Source: an uncultured Spartobacteria bacterium (lineage in GTDB: Bacteria; Verrucomicrobiota; Verrucomicrobiia; Chthoniobacterales; Chthoniobacteraceae). From it: a DNA stretch of 64,000 nucleotides. A program made the translations under genes and the position numbers. The stretch lies in assembly GCA_903929475.1 (NCBI GenBank), contig CAIYUV010000052.1, forward strand, positions 17,905-81,904, given 5' to 3'. Within the stretch, counting starts at the first letter, position 1. The number at the start of each line of letters is the position of its first letter. Shown one piece after another: positions 16,922 through 24,125 of the stretch. Under the pieces are notes generated by a model. The model was not told where the DNA came from, made no database searches, and saw only the letters and a list, made by a program, of their open reading frames with translations.

Positions 16922-18352
16922 TTAGAAAAGGTTCAGGTTTTCGACCATCACGCAGCGGCGTGAGCGGGTGAATGTCATCGGCGTGGTGACGCCTTCGCCG
17001 GTTGGTGTGGCGACGCTGAAGCTAAGGAAACCTTCGCCGCCGAGGCCGAGGCCGGTCATGCACGGGCCGTTCTTGATAAAGAGCGTGGTGTCCACGACCT
17101 GCGCCATTTTGGTGAGGTTGCGGATGTTTTGCGAATGCATGATCGCGGTGTGTTTGTAGCCGTGCTCGGCTTTGATCGCTTCATCAATTGCAGCGTCCAC
17201 ATTGGGCACGCGCACGACGGGGATGAATGGCATCATCTGCTCTTCATCCACGAAAATGTGATCCGCTTTCGTCTCGCCGAACAAAAGCTGCGTGTTCGCT
17301 GGAACGCTGAGTCCGATGGCTTTCGCGAGCACTGCGGCGTCGCGGCCCACGAGGTCGCGGTTGACGACGGGATGCGGGCAGCCTGCGCCTTTTCCCTGCG
17401 GGAAAACGAACGCCTTCTCCGCGAGTGCCTCGATTTGCTTGGCGTCGAGCTGCACGGCTCCTGCGCGTTTGAGCGCGGCGATGAGTTTGTCGGCGACGGA
17501 TTCAACGACGAATACTTCTTTTTCGCCGATGCAGAGCAGGTTGTTGTCGTAGCTAGCGCCTTGAATGATGGACTTTGCCGCGACGTCGAGGTCGGCGGTT
17601 TCGTCCACGACCACGGGCGGATTACCTGGGCCTGCGCACACGGCACGCTTGCCGGTTTTCATCGCTGCGGCGACGACAGCCGGTCCGCCGGTGACGCAGA
17701 GCAGTCGCACTTTCGGGTGCTTACACATCACGTCGAAGGTATCGAGCGTCGGCTTCACCACGGTGGTGAGCAGGTCGCTGATTCCGATTTCCTGAAAGAT
17801 TGTCTCGTTGTATGCGCGCACTGCGAGCGCGGCCACCTGACATGCGGCTGGGTGCGTGTTGAAGACAACGGCATTGCCGGAAGCGATCATGTTGATCGCA
17901 TTGCCGGTAAGTGTGGGAACGCTGTGCGTCGAGGGCGTCACCGCGCCGATGACTCCCCACGGTGCAAAATCAATGACTGTCAGACCGAAGTCGCCGCTGA
18001 AAGCCATGCGTTCGAGGAATTCGACACCGGGGACGAGGTCGCCGCAAATCTTGAGCTTTTCGATCTTGTGGTCGAGGCGGCCGATTTTCGTCTCGGCAAA
18101 TTCAATCTCGCCCCACTCCTTCGCTTTCGCGACGACCATCTTGCGGATGACATTGATCGCTTTGCGACGCGCCGAGACGCCAAGGTCGCGGAGTTTTTCA
18201 AACGAACGATGCGCGGCCTCGCAGGCATCCTCCATTTTTTCGTAAACGCCGAAGCCGCTCTGCGCGGGGCCCGGGGCCTTGGTCTGCGTGCGCAGACGGG
18301 CGAGCACTTCGCTCACCACTTTCGTTACCAATGTTTCGTCAATTGTAGCCAT
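16922..18352 (-). CDS. CoA-acylating aldehyde dehydrogenase (PduP/EutE family)
   Basis: A 476-residue aldehyde dehydrogenase of the CoA-acylating PduP/EutE branch. The catalytic cysteine is Cys274 in DNNLLCIGEKE. The nucleotide-binding region includes TPSTHSVPTLTGNAINM and AVCAGPGNPPVVVDETAD. In this pathway it would turn lactaldehyde plus CoA and NAD+ into lactyl-CoA and NADH. The first 20 residues (DETLVTKVVSEVLARL) form an amphipathic helix followed by a Lys/Pro/Gly linker, the classic N-terminal encapsulation peptide arrangement. Genes on both sides encode BMC-P vertex proteins, with no gap downstream. Confidence 0.93.
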   Translation of the reverse strand: MATIDETLVTKVVSEVLARLRTQTKAPGPAQSGFGVYEKMEDACEAAHRSFEKLRDLGVSARRKAINVIRKMVVAKAKEWGEIEFAETKIGRLDHKIEKLKICGDLVPGVEFLERMAFSGDFGLTVIDFAPWGVIGAVTPSTHSVPTLTGNAINMIASGNAVVFNTHPAACQVAALAVRAYNETIFQEIGISDLLTTVVKPTLDTFDVMCKHPKVRLLCVTGGPAVVAAAMKTGKRAVCAGPGNPPVVVDETADLDVAAKSIIQGASYDNNLLCIGEKEVFVVESVADKLIAALKRAGAVQLDAKQIEALAEKAFVFPQGKGAGCPHPVVNRDLVGRDAAVLAKAIGLSVPANTQLLFGETKADHIFVDEEQMMPFIPVVRVPNVDAAIDEAIKAEHGYKHTAIMHSQNIRNLTKMAQVVDTTLFIKNGPCMTGLGLGGEGFLSFSVATPTGEGVTTPMTFTRSRRCVMVENLNLF

Positions 18353-18364
18353 TTAGCGGGATTC

Positions 18365-18673
18365 TTAGTGCGCTTTGTAGAGGATGTTTTTTGCGAGATC
18401 GACCGTGTCCACGATGCCGATTACGACGGCATCCACGGGCGAATCCTTGTCGTCAGCGGCGAGGCGCGCGGAGCTGCCTTGGACGACGAGGACGATTTCA
18501 CCTTCGCCCGCGCCGAGGCTGTCCACGGCGACGAGCGTCGTCTGGCCGGGCTTCCATTCTTTGGCCGTCGGCGAATCAATCACGAGCGGACGCACGAGGA
18601 GAAATTTGTTCCCCGTCATCTTCGTGTTCTTTTTCGTCGCGACGACGCTGCCTTCTACGCGGGCAAGGATCAT
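18365..18673 (-). CDS. BMC-P shell vertex protein (EutN/CcmL family), copy 3
   Basis: A 102-residue EutN/CcmL-family pentamer subunit, the longest of the three in this operon because of an insertion around residues 28-42 (RPLVIDSPTAKEW). Family signatures are ILARVEGSVVATKKNTKMTG and AVDSLGAGEGEIVLVVQGSSAR plus the end VDAVVIGIVDTVDLAKNILY. It lies 12 bases before the aldehyde dehydrogenase start and 18 bases after the third BMC-H gene. Confidence 0.9.
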   Translation of the reverse strand: MILARVEGSVVATKKNTKMTGNKFLLVRPLVIDSPTAKEWKPGQTTLVAVDSLGAGEGEIVLVVQGSSARLAADDKDSPVDAVVIGIVDTVDLAKNILYKAH

Positions 18674-18691
18674 GGTGTGAAAGCGTGACGC

Positions 18692-18973
18692 TTACTTCGC
18701 TTTGGGCAGCACTGCGGCGAGGTCGCTGTGCGGGCGTGCGATGACGCTGACGCTGACGATTTCGCCAAGCGACTGCGCTGCTGTGCGACCGGCTTCGGTG
18801 GCGGCCTTGACGGCGGCGACGTCGCCGGTGACGCAGACGGTCACCATTGCGTTGCCGACCTGTGTGATGGGGCCGACGAGTTCTACGTTTGCGGATTTGA
18901 GCATCGCGTCCGTCGCTTCGACGAGTGCGACGAGGCCGCGGGTTTCGATCATTCCAATTGCTTGTTGTGACAT
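18692..18973 (-). CDS. BMC-H shell hexamer protein, copy 3 (atypical pore)
   Basis: A 93-residue single BMC domain protein ([19 protein letters not shown] at the N-terminus, then [19 protein letters not shown]). The loop that lines the hexamer pore reads QVGNA where PduA-type proteins have KIGSG, so the pore chemistry should differ from the canonical copy. The start is set by the domain: an ATG exactly where BMC-H proteins begin. An in-frame reading further upstream runs back into the acetate kinase gene and is not needed. It lies 16 bases after acetate kinase. Confidence 0.92.
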   Translation of the reverse strand: MSQQAIGMIETRGLVALVEATDAMLKSANVELVGPITQVGNAMVTVCVTGDVAAVKAATEAGRTAAQSLGEIVSVSVIARPHSDLAAVLPKAK

Positions 18974-18989
18974 GTGTTTTGTTTGGTTC

Positions 18990-20174
18990 TTAGTTGAGTG
19001 ACGAAAGTTTTGCCCACGCGTTGCGGGCGATGATGATTTCTTCGTTCGTGGGGATGACGCGCACTTCGATTTTCGAGCGCGGGGTGGAGATGACGGCTTC
19101 CTCGGCACGCACGCGGTTGTTTGCTTCGCGATCCAGTTCGAGGCCGCAGAAATCGAGGTTCGCGCAGATTTTCTCGCGGAGGATCGGGTTGTTCTCCGCG
19201 ATGCCCGCGGTGAAGATGAGCACGTCGGCACCGTTCAATTCGACAAGGAACTGGCCGATGTATTTGCGGATGGCGGCAATGAATACATCGAGCGCGATTT
19301 TTGCATCGGCGTTTCCCTTCGCCTCCGCATCGAGCAAGTCGCGCACATCGCCGGTCGCGAGGCCGGACATTCCTTTGAGGCCGGATTGCGAAGTGAGTGC
19401 TTTTTCCACGGCATCAATGCCAAGGCCGAGGTCGCGCGCGAGATAGATGAGAGCGAAAACATCGAAGTCACCCACGCGATTGTTCTGCGGCAGCCCGCTT
19501 TGCGGCGTCATGCCCCAGCTCGAATTGACGGCCTTGCCGTTGCGAACGGCGGCGATGGAACTGCTGCCGCCGAGATGGCAGGAGATGATGCGCAGCTTCT
19601 CCGTCCCGCGCAGTTCCGCGCATCGCTGCGACACAAAGCGATGGCTCGCGCCGTGGAATCCATAGCGGCGGATTCCGTATTTCGTCTCCCATTCGCGCGG
19701 CACCGGGTAGCGCACGTTTTCCACCGGCACGTCGTCGTAAAACGCAGTCTCAAACGTGCCGATGCACGGCAATTGCGGATGCGACTTGTGGAAGCTGCGG
19801 ACGGCGGCGACGTAAGGCGGGTTGTGAGCGGGGAGGAGGGTATTGATTTCTTCCATCGCCCGCAGCACGGGTTCGTCGAGCACCTGCGTGCCCGAAATGC
19901 CGCGCGCCATTACCGGCTTGAAGCCGACTGCGGCGAGGGCGCCGAAGCCGCCGAGTTGTTTTTCCACTAGCGCAATCGCCGCTCCGTGTTCGGGCAGGTT
20001 TGCTGTGCCTTTTTGCTCCGGTTCGTTGCCGATTTGCGCCTTCCACTGTGATTCCGCGCTGCCAATTCGCTCGACGCCACCCTTCGCAAGCACGCGCTCG
20101 GTCGGCATCTCGATCAAGCGGAACTTGAACGAGGTGCTCCCGATGTTTGCCACGAGGATTTTGTTGGCGGTCAT
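18990..20174 (-). CDS. ackA: Acetate kinase (acting on acyl phosphates in the microcompartment pathway)
   Basis: A 394-residue ASKHA-fold acetate kinase. Signatures: N-terminal VANIGSTSFKFRL (adenosine/phosphate loop), RYGFHGASHRFVS, SCHLGGSSSIAA, and FTAGIAENNPILREKI. Length is normal. In this operon it would take acyl-phosphate made by PduL (lactyl- or acetyl-phosphate) and yield ATP and the acid. It sits between BMC-H genes rather than with a housekeeping pta gene, so it is dedicated to the organelle pathway. No targeting helix is obvious, and it may act outside the shell. Confidence 0.95.
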   Translation of the reverse strand: MTANKILVANIGSTSFKFRLIEMPTERVLAKGGVERIGSAESQWKAQIGNEPEQKGTANLPEHGAAIALVEKQLGGFGALAAVGFKPVMARGISGTQVLDEPVLRAMEEINTLLPAHNPPYVAAVRSFHKSHPQLPCIGTFETAFYDDVPVENVRYPVPREWETKYGIRRYGFHGASHRFVSQRCAELRGTEKLRIISCHLGGSSSIAAVRNGKAVNSSWGMTPQSGLPQNNRVGDFDVFALIYLARDLGLGIDAVEKALTSQSGLKGMSGLATGDVRDLLDAEAKGNADAKIALDVFIAAIRKYIGQFLVELNGADVLIFTAGIAENNPILREKICANLDFCGLELDREANNRVRAEEAVISTPRSKIEVRVIPTNEEIIIARNAWAKLSSLN

Positions 20175-20197
20175 GGTTTCAGCGCGCGTAGTGCGGG

Positions 20198-20494
20198 CTA
20201 CTTCGCGGCAGGCTTGCCGCCGAGAAATTTGCCGAGACCGTGCAGGTCGTCGTGCGGACGCGGGATAACGTGGACGGCGACGACTTCGCCGATCGCAGCG
20301 GCTGCTGTCGCGCCGGCTTCGACCGCGGCTTTCACCGCAGCGACATCGCCCCGCACGAAGACGGTGACGAAGCCCGAGCCAACTTTTTCCCAGCCGATAA
20401 GTTCTACGTTTGCGGCCTTCGTCATTGCGTCAGTTGCTTCGAACTGTGCGACGAGACCTTTGGTTTCGATCATTCCTATTGCTTGTCCAGCCAT
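20198..20494 (-). CDS. BMC-H shell hexamer protein, copy 2 (canonical pore)
   Basis: A 98-residue PduA/EutM-like hexamer subunit: [20 protein letters not shown], then the pore loop KVGSG (the usual K-x-GSG) and [15 protein letters not shown]. The C-terminal tail [18 protein letters not shown] is basic. A good Shine-Dalgarno (AAAGGA) lies about ten bases before the ATG, one of the few clear ones in the operon, which suits a major shell component made in large amounts. It lies between acetate kinase and the first BMC-H gene. Confidence 0.94.
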   Translation of the reverse strand: MAGQAIGMIETKGLVAQFEATDAMTKAANVELIGWEKVGSGFVTVFVRGDVAAVKAAVEAGATAAAAIGEVVAVHVIPRPHDDLHGLGKFLGGKPAAK

Positions 20495-20514
20495 GATGTT
20501 ATGTCCTTTCGATG

Positions 20515-20784
20515 TTAAGAGGTGAAGAATTTCAACAGCTCCGGCGTAGGCCGGGCGATGACGTGGGACGCGACGAGATTGCCGACGCGTTTTGCCGCTT
20601 CCTTCCCGGCTTCGACTGCGGCTTTGACGCTGCCGACATCGCCTTTGACGATGGTGGTGATCAAGGCCCCGCCGATCGGGATGGATTTGACGAGGGTGAC
20701 GTTCGCGGCCTTGACCATGGAGTCACTGGCTTCCACCAGGCCCACGTAGCCGCGAGTTTCGATTAGTCCGATTGCTTCGCTCAT
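20515..20784 (-). CDS. BMC-H shell hexamer protein, copy 1 (atypical pore)
   Basis: An 89-residue single-domain BMC-H protein ([38 protein letters not shown]). The pore loop is PIGGA instead of K-x-GSG. With copies 2 and 3 it gives three different pore loops in one operon, which suggests hexamers of different permeability. It is the second gene of the operon, 23 bases after pduL and 20 bases before the next BMC-H gene. Confidence 0.93.
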   Translation of the reverse strand: MSEAIGLIETRGYVGLVEASDSMVKAANVTLVKSIPIGGALITTIVKGDVGSVKAAVEAGKEAAKRVGNLVASHVIARPTPELLKFFTS

Positions 20785-20807
20785 GTGTTTGTTTGTTTGT
20801 TTTGGAG

Positions 20808-21482
20808 TTAAGATTTGAAGAGTTCGACTTTAGTGGCGCGCTCGAGGTCGCACGCATTGGCTTCGTCGGTGTCCATGTGAACTTCGAGTTTGAAGCTCGG
20901 ATCCACGCGGACGATGAGGTCGTCGAAGCGGATGTTGCAGAATGGTGAGGTGACTTTCAGCGTGATGCGGTCGAGGTGCTTCACGTTGTAGAATTTTGCA
21001 TCCGACGGCGACATGTGGACGTGCCGCGCTGCGCGGATGATGCCGTCCTTCATTTCGAGCATTCCTTTCGGTCCCATCACGTAGCCGCCGGGCGTGCCCT
21101 TGATGTCGCCCGACATGCGCACAGGGATGTCCATTCCGAGTTGCACTGCGTCGGTGAGCGCGAGCTCGATTTGCGTGAGATTCCTGCAAGGCCCCAGAAT
21201 GCGCAGGCTCGGAATCACCCGGCGACGAGGGCCGATGAGAGTGACGGTTTGCTCCGAAGCAAACTGGCCTTCCTGATAAAGCATCTTGTGAACAGTGAGC
21301 TTTGCCCCTTTGCCGAAGAGCACTTCAAGATTCTCCGGCGAGATGTGCATGTGCCGGGCGGAACTGTTCACAACCAAATTGGGTGCCGACGCCTTGGCTG
21401 TATCCATTCCCAACTGGCGCAGTAACGACGAGCGGACGAGCGCTTCGACGGTAGAACGATTGGGAGTGATGGTAGCGCTCAT
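20808..21482 (-). CDS. pduL: PduL-type phosphate acyltransferase, microcompartment form
   Basis: A 224-residue PduL (PTAC) enzyme that converts acyl-CoA and phosphate to acyl-phosphate and free CoA, so recycling CoA inside the organelle. Zinc-binding signatures SSARHMHISPE and RAARHVHMSPSDA are present, with a third histidine in LEVHMDTDEANA. The first 25 residues (STVEALVRSSLLRQLG) form an amphipathic helix followed by a short linker, the N-terminal encapsulation peptide that marks microcompartment PduL from the housekeeping form. It is the first gene of the operon; two candidate DeoR operators lie upstream. Confidence 0.95.
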   Translation of the reverse strand: MSATITPNRSTVEALVRSSLLRQLGMDTAKASAPNLVVNSSARHMHISPENLEVLFGKGAKLTVHKMLYQEGQFASEQTVTLIGPRRRVIPSLRILGPCRNLTQIELALTDAVQLGMDIPVRMSGDIKGTPGGYVMGPKGMLEMKDGIIRAARHVHMSPSDAKFYNVKHLDRITLKVTSPFCNIRFDDLIVRVDPSFKLEVHMDTDEANACDLERATKVELFKS

Positions 21483-21499
21483 ATTTTCGGAGAAATGCG

Positions 21500-21521
21500 A
21501 TATGATTGAATGTAGTCATAT
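21500..21521. promoter_or_regulatory. Candidate DeoR operator, proximal to pduL
   Basis: An inverted repeat ATATGA-N10-TCATAT lies 18 bases upstream of the pduL start codon. It has the same half-site and the same 10-base spacer as the distal palindrome at 21719-21746. The gene just upstream encodes a DeoR-family repressor. Binding is inference. Confidence 0.5.
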
Positions 21522-21718
21522 AAGTCTGCTGCGGAACGTCAATAACTATTTTCAAGTATCTAGGAATCGATCGCCGAGCTGCAATGTCTTTTTGACCAAG
21601 GCGGATAGAGTGTTCTGCACAAAGGCTTAAACATTTTCCCCACTAAAGAGAGCGAGATAGGTCGTAGTTTTCGGTGAAATTAAAACAACGTGGAGGCAGG
21701 TAGTCTGATATGGCGATG

Positions 21719-21746
21719 ATTATATGAACGAATTCAATCGTATAAT
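21719..21746 (-). promoter_or_regulatory. Candidate promoter and distal DeoR operator of the microcompartment operon
   Basis: A 9-bp inverted repeat ATTATATGA-N10-TCGTATAAT with one mismatch. Read on the minus strand, its left arm supplies a perfect TATAAT (21724 to 21719), a plausible -10 box for the microcompartment operon, so a bound repressor would cover the promoter. No good -35 is visible. A transcript from here would have a leader of about 230 bases before pduL that contains the second palindrome. The rest of 21483-21793 holds no gene that I can see. Confidence 0.45.
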
Positions 21747-21793
21747 ATTGGCGCGGATTCCATAGGCACTCCGCACTGCTTGCAGCCACCGGT

Positions 21794-22627
21794 CTATAGA
21801 ATGTGGACAGGCATTTCGTCGCTTGGGCTGGATGATTCGGCTGGTCGTTCCTCAGATGGATCAGCCAGATCGAGATAGCGACTCGGATCGAGAGGGATTC
21901 CTGCTGCGAACAGTTTCTTGAGAGGTAAATCGGTGATCAGAGATTCAACTTCGTCCCAGCCAATCAAAAAATGAGGTGCCTGTCGCTCAAGCTTCGACCC
22001 ATCGAGACAGAAAACATGGCGCGAACTCCGCCGCAGCACGACTTTTTGCTGTTCGACGATAGCGAGCTGGGAATTCCAAATTCCAGAAGTTGTCATGGCT
22101 TCTGCAGAAAGAAATGCTCTATCGAAATGCCAAAATTCAAGGCTGCGCAGTGCCGTTTGACCAAGAAGAGTGGACTGCAAATGCAAGAGCTGACCGGCAA
22201 GTAGGAAAACCTCGACGCCGGGAAGCACCGCGAGCATTTCGCCGACGGGAAGATTGGAGGTTACTATTTTCACCGGAGTCACTGGCGCTTCGCAAAAAGC
22301 CTTGGCGATGGAATGAATCGTAGTGCCGGAGTCAAAAAAGTAGGTTTTCCCTTGTTCGATCAGCGAGAGCGCAGTTTGAGCGATACGCGCCTTTCCTCTG
22401 GAAAATTGGCTCTGCCGTTCTCTAAATGACGGGAAACGGTCATTAAACTCCTTGAGGGCCCCTCCAAAGGTTCGAGTGATCTTTTTCTCCTCCACCAGTG
22501 CGGCAAGATCTCGACGAGCCGTTGCCTCCGATATTTCCAACCGCTTACACAGCTCCTTAACAGGAAGGAAACGGTGCTGTTCGAGCAAAGCAGCAAGCTT
22601 GGCTCGGCGGGCATGGACAATATGCAT
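21794..22627 (-). CDS. DeoR/GlpR-family transcriptional regulator of the microcompartment operon
   Basis: A 277-residue DeoR-family protein. The N-terminal winged helix-turn-helix (about 5-60) contains LEISEATARRDLAALVEEKK. The C-terminal sensor domain of the DeoRC type (about 75-235) has the sugar-phosphate-binding-like FDSGTTIHSIAKAF and VTSNLPVGEML. It usually binds a phosphorylated sugar, and here that would be the fuculose/rhamnulose phosphate or a product. It is encoded just upstream of, and in the same direction as, the microcompartment operon, separated by 311 bases that carry two matching palindromes. The start is the ATG giving MHIVHARRAKL. The C-terminal 25 residues are Ser/Glu-rich. 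Confidence 0.88.
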   Translation of the reverse strand: MHIVHARRAKLAALLEQHRFLPVKELCKRLEISEATARRDLAALVEEKKITRTFGGALKEFNDRFPSFRERQSQFSRGKARIAQTALSLIEQGKTYFFDSGTTIHSIAKAFCEAPVTPVKIVTSNLPVGEMLAVLPGVEVFLLAGQLLHLQSTLLGQTALRSLEFWHFDRAFLSAEAMTTSGIWNSQLAIVEQQKVVLRRSSRHVFCLDGSKLERQAPHFLIGWDEVESLITDLPLKKLFAAGIPLDPSRYLDLADPSEERPAESSSPSDEMPVHIL

Positions 22628-23022
22628 GGCCACTTTCACTCTGCTAGCATAGCAGCATAAGCTTGAAGTCAATCATATCTTTGAGCAGGCGCCTACGCGG
22701 CTTTTTACAGTCATTGAACGTCGGTAATTTCAAAAAAGCGAATGAGCAAAATGTATGTCGTGGAAAATTGAGCGAGTTCGAATGCGAACGGTATATTTCA
22801 CGCCTGTGGTTTCCGGCTGAGTTGTCGAAGCGTCCGTAAAATTGACACGGTAATGTTGGCCTTCAAAAGGATATGGTGAATGCTAAAAAGCAAACGGCAG
22901 AACACCGCCTTTAAAAAATCAAAACAGGCGAAGATTACGAAAAAATTCCCATTCTTCATGTTGACTTCACAATGTTTCTGCCATTCTTTGCGCGCAATCA
23001 CTACCCATCCTCACCGAGCCCT
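22628..23022. other. AT-rich intergenic region between divergent genes
   Basis: A gap of about 395 bases between the DeoR gene (leftward) and the TIGR02597-like gene (rightward). It should contain promoters for both. A TCATAT half-site at 22673-22678, 46 bases before the DeoR start, matches the operator half-site seen upstream of pduL and may allow autoregulation. No protein or RNA gene is evident. Base composition is visibly more AT-rich than most of the window. Confidence 0.5.
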
Positions 23023-24039
23023 ATGAAAAAACATTATCACTTTTTGACACTGGCCATCGCGCTATTCACCGCTGTCTCTGCAAAAGCGCAAACGCAAGCG
23101 ACGAGTAATCCCGTCGGATACATCACAGTGACCGTCCCTGCGGGGTCTGTGGGTTCACCATCCTACACAACGTTGTCGATCCCTTTAAACAACGCTGCGG
23201 TTTTCAGCGGCACTGTTGCTTCGGTGGATAGCGCCACACAAGTGACACTCAATGGGGCTGCATGGACAGCAGGCGCATATAGCGCTACTCCTTTTTTGGC
23301 CAATGTTACTTCCGGCACGAATGTTGGCAGATTTTTTCTGATCACTGCCAATACAACCAATCAATTGACAGTTAGCCTTGCACAGACGCCAACAATCACA
23401 ACCCTTGTAGGCACAATCTCAGTTGGTGATTCGGTTTCGATTGTCCCAGCGAACACCATCGGAAGTATCTTCGGAACGACGTCTCCCGTTCTTGTTACTG
23501 GTGCTAGTGCATCTCAGGCGGACAATCTCTATATTCTCAATGGGCCGGGGCTCGGATGGGGCACTTATTTTCATAATGGAACCAACTGGAAAAAGGCGGG
23601 TTCTGGTGCCAACCAGAACAACGCTGTTCTTTATCCGGATGAAGGAATCGTTGTGGTTCACATCGGAACGTCTCCGGTGTCACTCAAGTTTTCAGGAGGG
23701 GTTCCGAACACGAATCAAAAAACCGATCTCAGCGGAAACGGCAGCACCTTTGCTGCGATGCGTTTTCCAGTGGATACACAGCTTTCAGCGGTGGGATTCG
23801 AAACAACAGCAGGCTGGCTGTCCGGCGGCTCTGCTGGATCTGCGGATAACGTGTGGGCATGGAGCACTTCGCTGAATCAATGGGAACAATTTTATTACAC
23901 TGGGAGCAATTGGAGAAAGGCTGGAAGCATTGCCAATCAAAACACGCGAGTTCTAACCGCAGGCTCTGCGGTAATAGTGATACGCAACGGGACGACTACG
24001 ACGACTACGCTTTCGCAAGTGCTGCCATACACTCCGTAA
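23023..24039 (+). CDS. Secreted protein, TIGR02597-like
   Basis: A 338-residue secreted protein with a clear signal peptide (KKHYHFLTLAIALFTAVSAKA). The mature part is rich in Thr, Ser, Asn and Gly. It contains NPVGYITVTVPAG at the start and two related WKKAGS/WRKAGS segments near residues 190 and 307, each followed by NQN and a strand-rich end, suggesting two internal repeats. This layout fits the TIGR02597 family of Verrucomicrobia, whose function is unknown. The start is the Met of the signal peptide. It is followed by the PEP-CTERM gene in the same direction, 86 bases on. Confidence 0.7.
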   Translation: MKKHYHFLTLAIALFTAVSAKAQTQATSNPVGYITVTVPAGSVGSPSYTTLSIPLNNAAVFSGTVASVDSATQVTLNGAAWTAGAYSATPFLANVTSGTNVGRFFLITANTTNQLTVSLAQTPTITTLVGTISVGDSVSIVPANTIGSIFGTTSPVLVTGASASQADNLYILNGPGLGWGTYFHNGTNWKKAGSGANQNNAVLYPDEGIVVVHIGTSPVSLKFSGGVPNTNQKTDLSGNGSTFAAMRFPVDTQLSAVGFETTAGWLSGGSAGSADNVWAWSTSLNQWEQFYYTGSNWRKAGSIANQNTRVLTAGSAVIVIRNGTTTTTTLSQVLPYTP

Positions 24040-24125
24040 TTTTACTATATAACCCTGATACTATTCAAAATATCACTCTCTAAATCCCTATTATGTCCTC
24101 AAAAATCGAACGCAAAAAACACGCA

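Noticed and set aside
17129..18688. Open frame of 519 codons on the plus strand opposite the aldehyde dehydrogenase
   Set aside because: Antisense shadow of the dehydrogenase and a BMC-P gene; no recognisable domain.
18974..19231. N-terminal extension of the BMC-H gene running into acetate kinase
   Set aside because: The extension is Ser/Arg-rich shadow of the acetate kinase 3' end; the BMC domain begins exactly at the ATG at 18973.
21741..21746. TATAAT on the plus strand read as a rightward promoter
   Set aside because: No rightward gene follows for over 1 kb; the same palindrome gives a minus-strand TATAAT that suits the microcompartment operon better.
22798..23001. Minus-strand open frame of 67 codons upstream of the TIGR02597-like gene
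   Set aside because: No ribosome site, no motif, and it lies across the likely promoter region.
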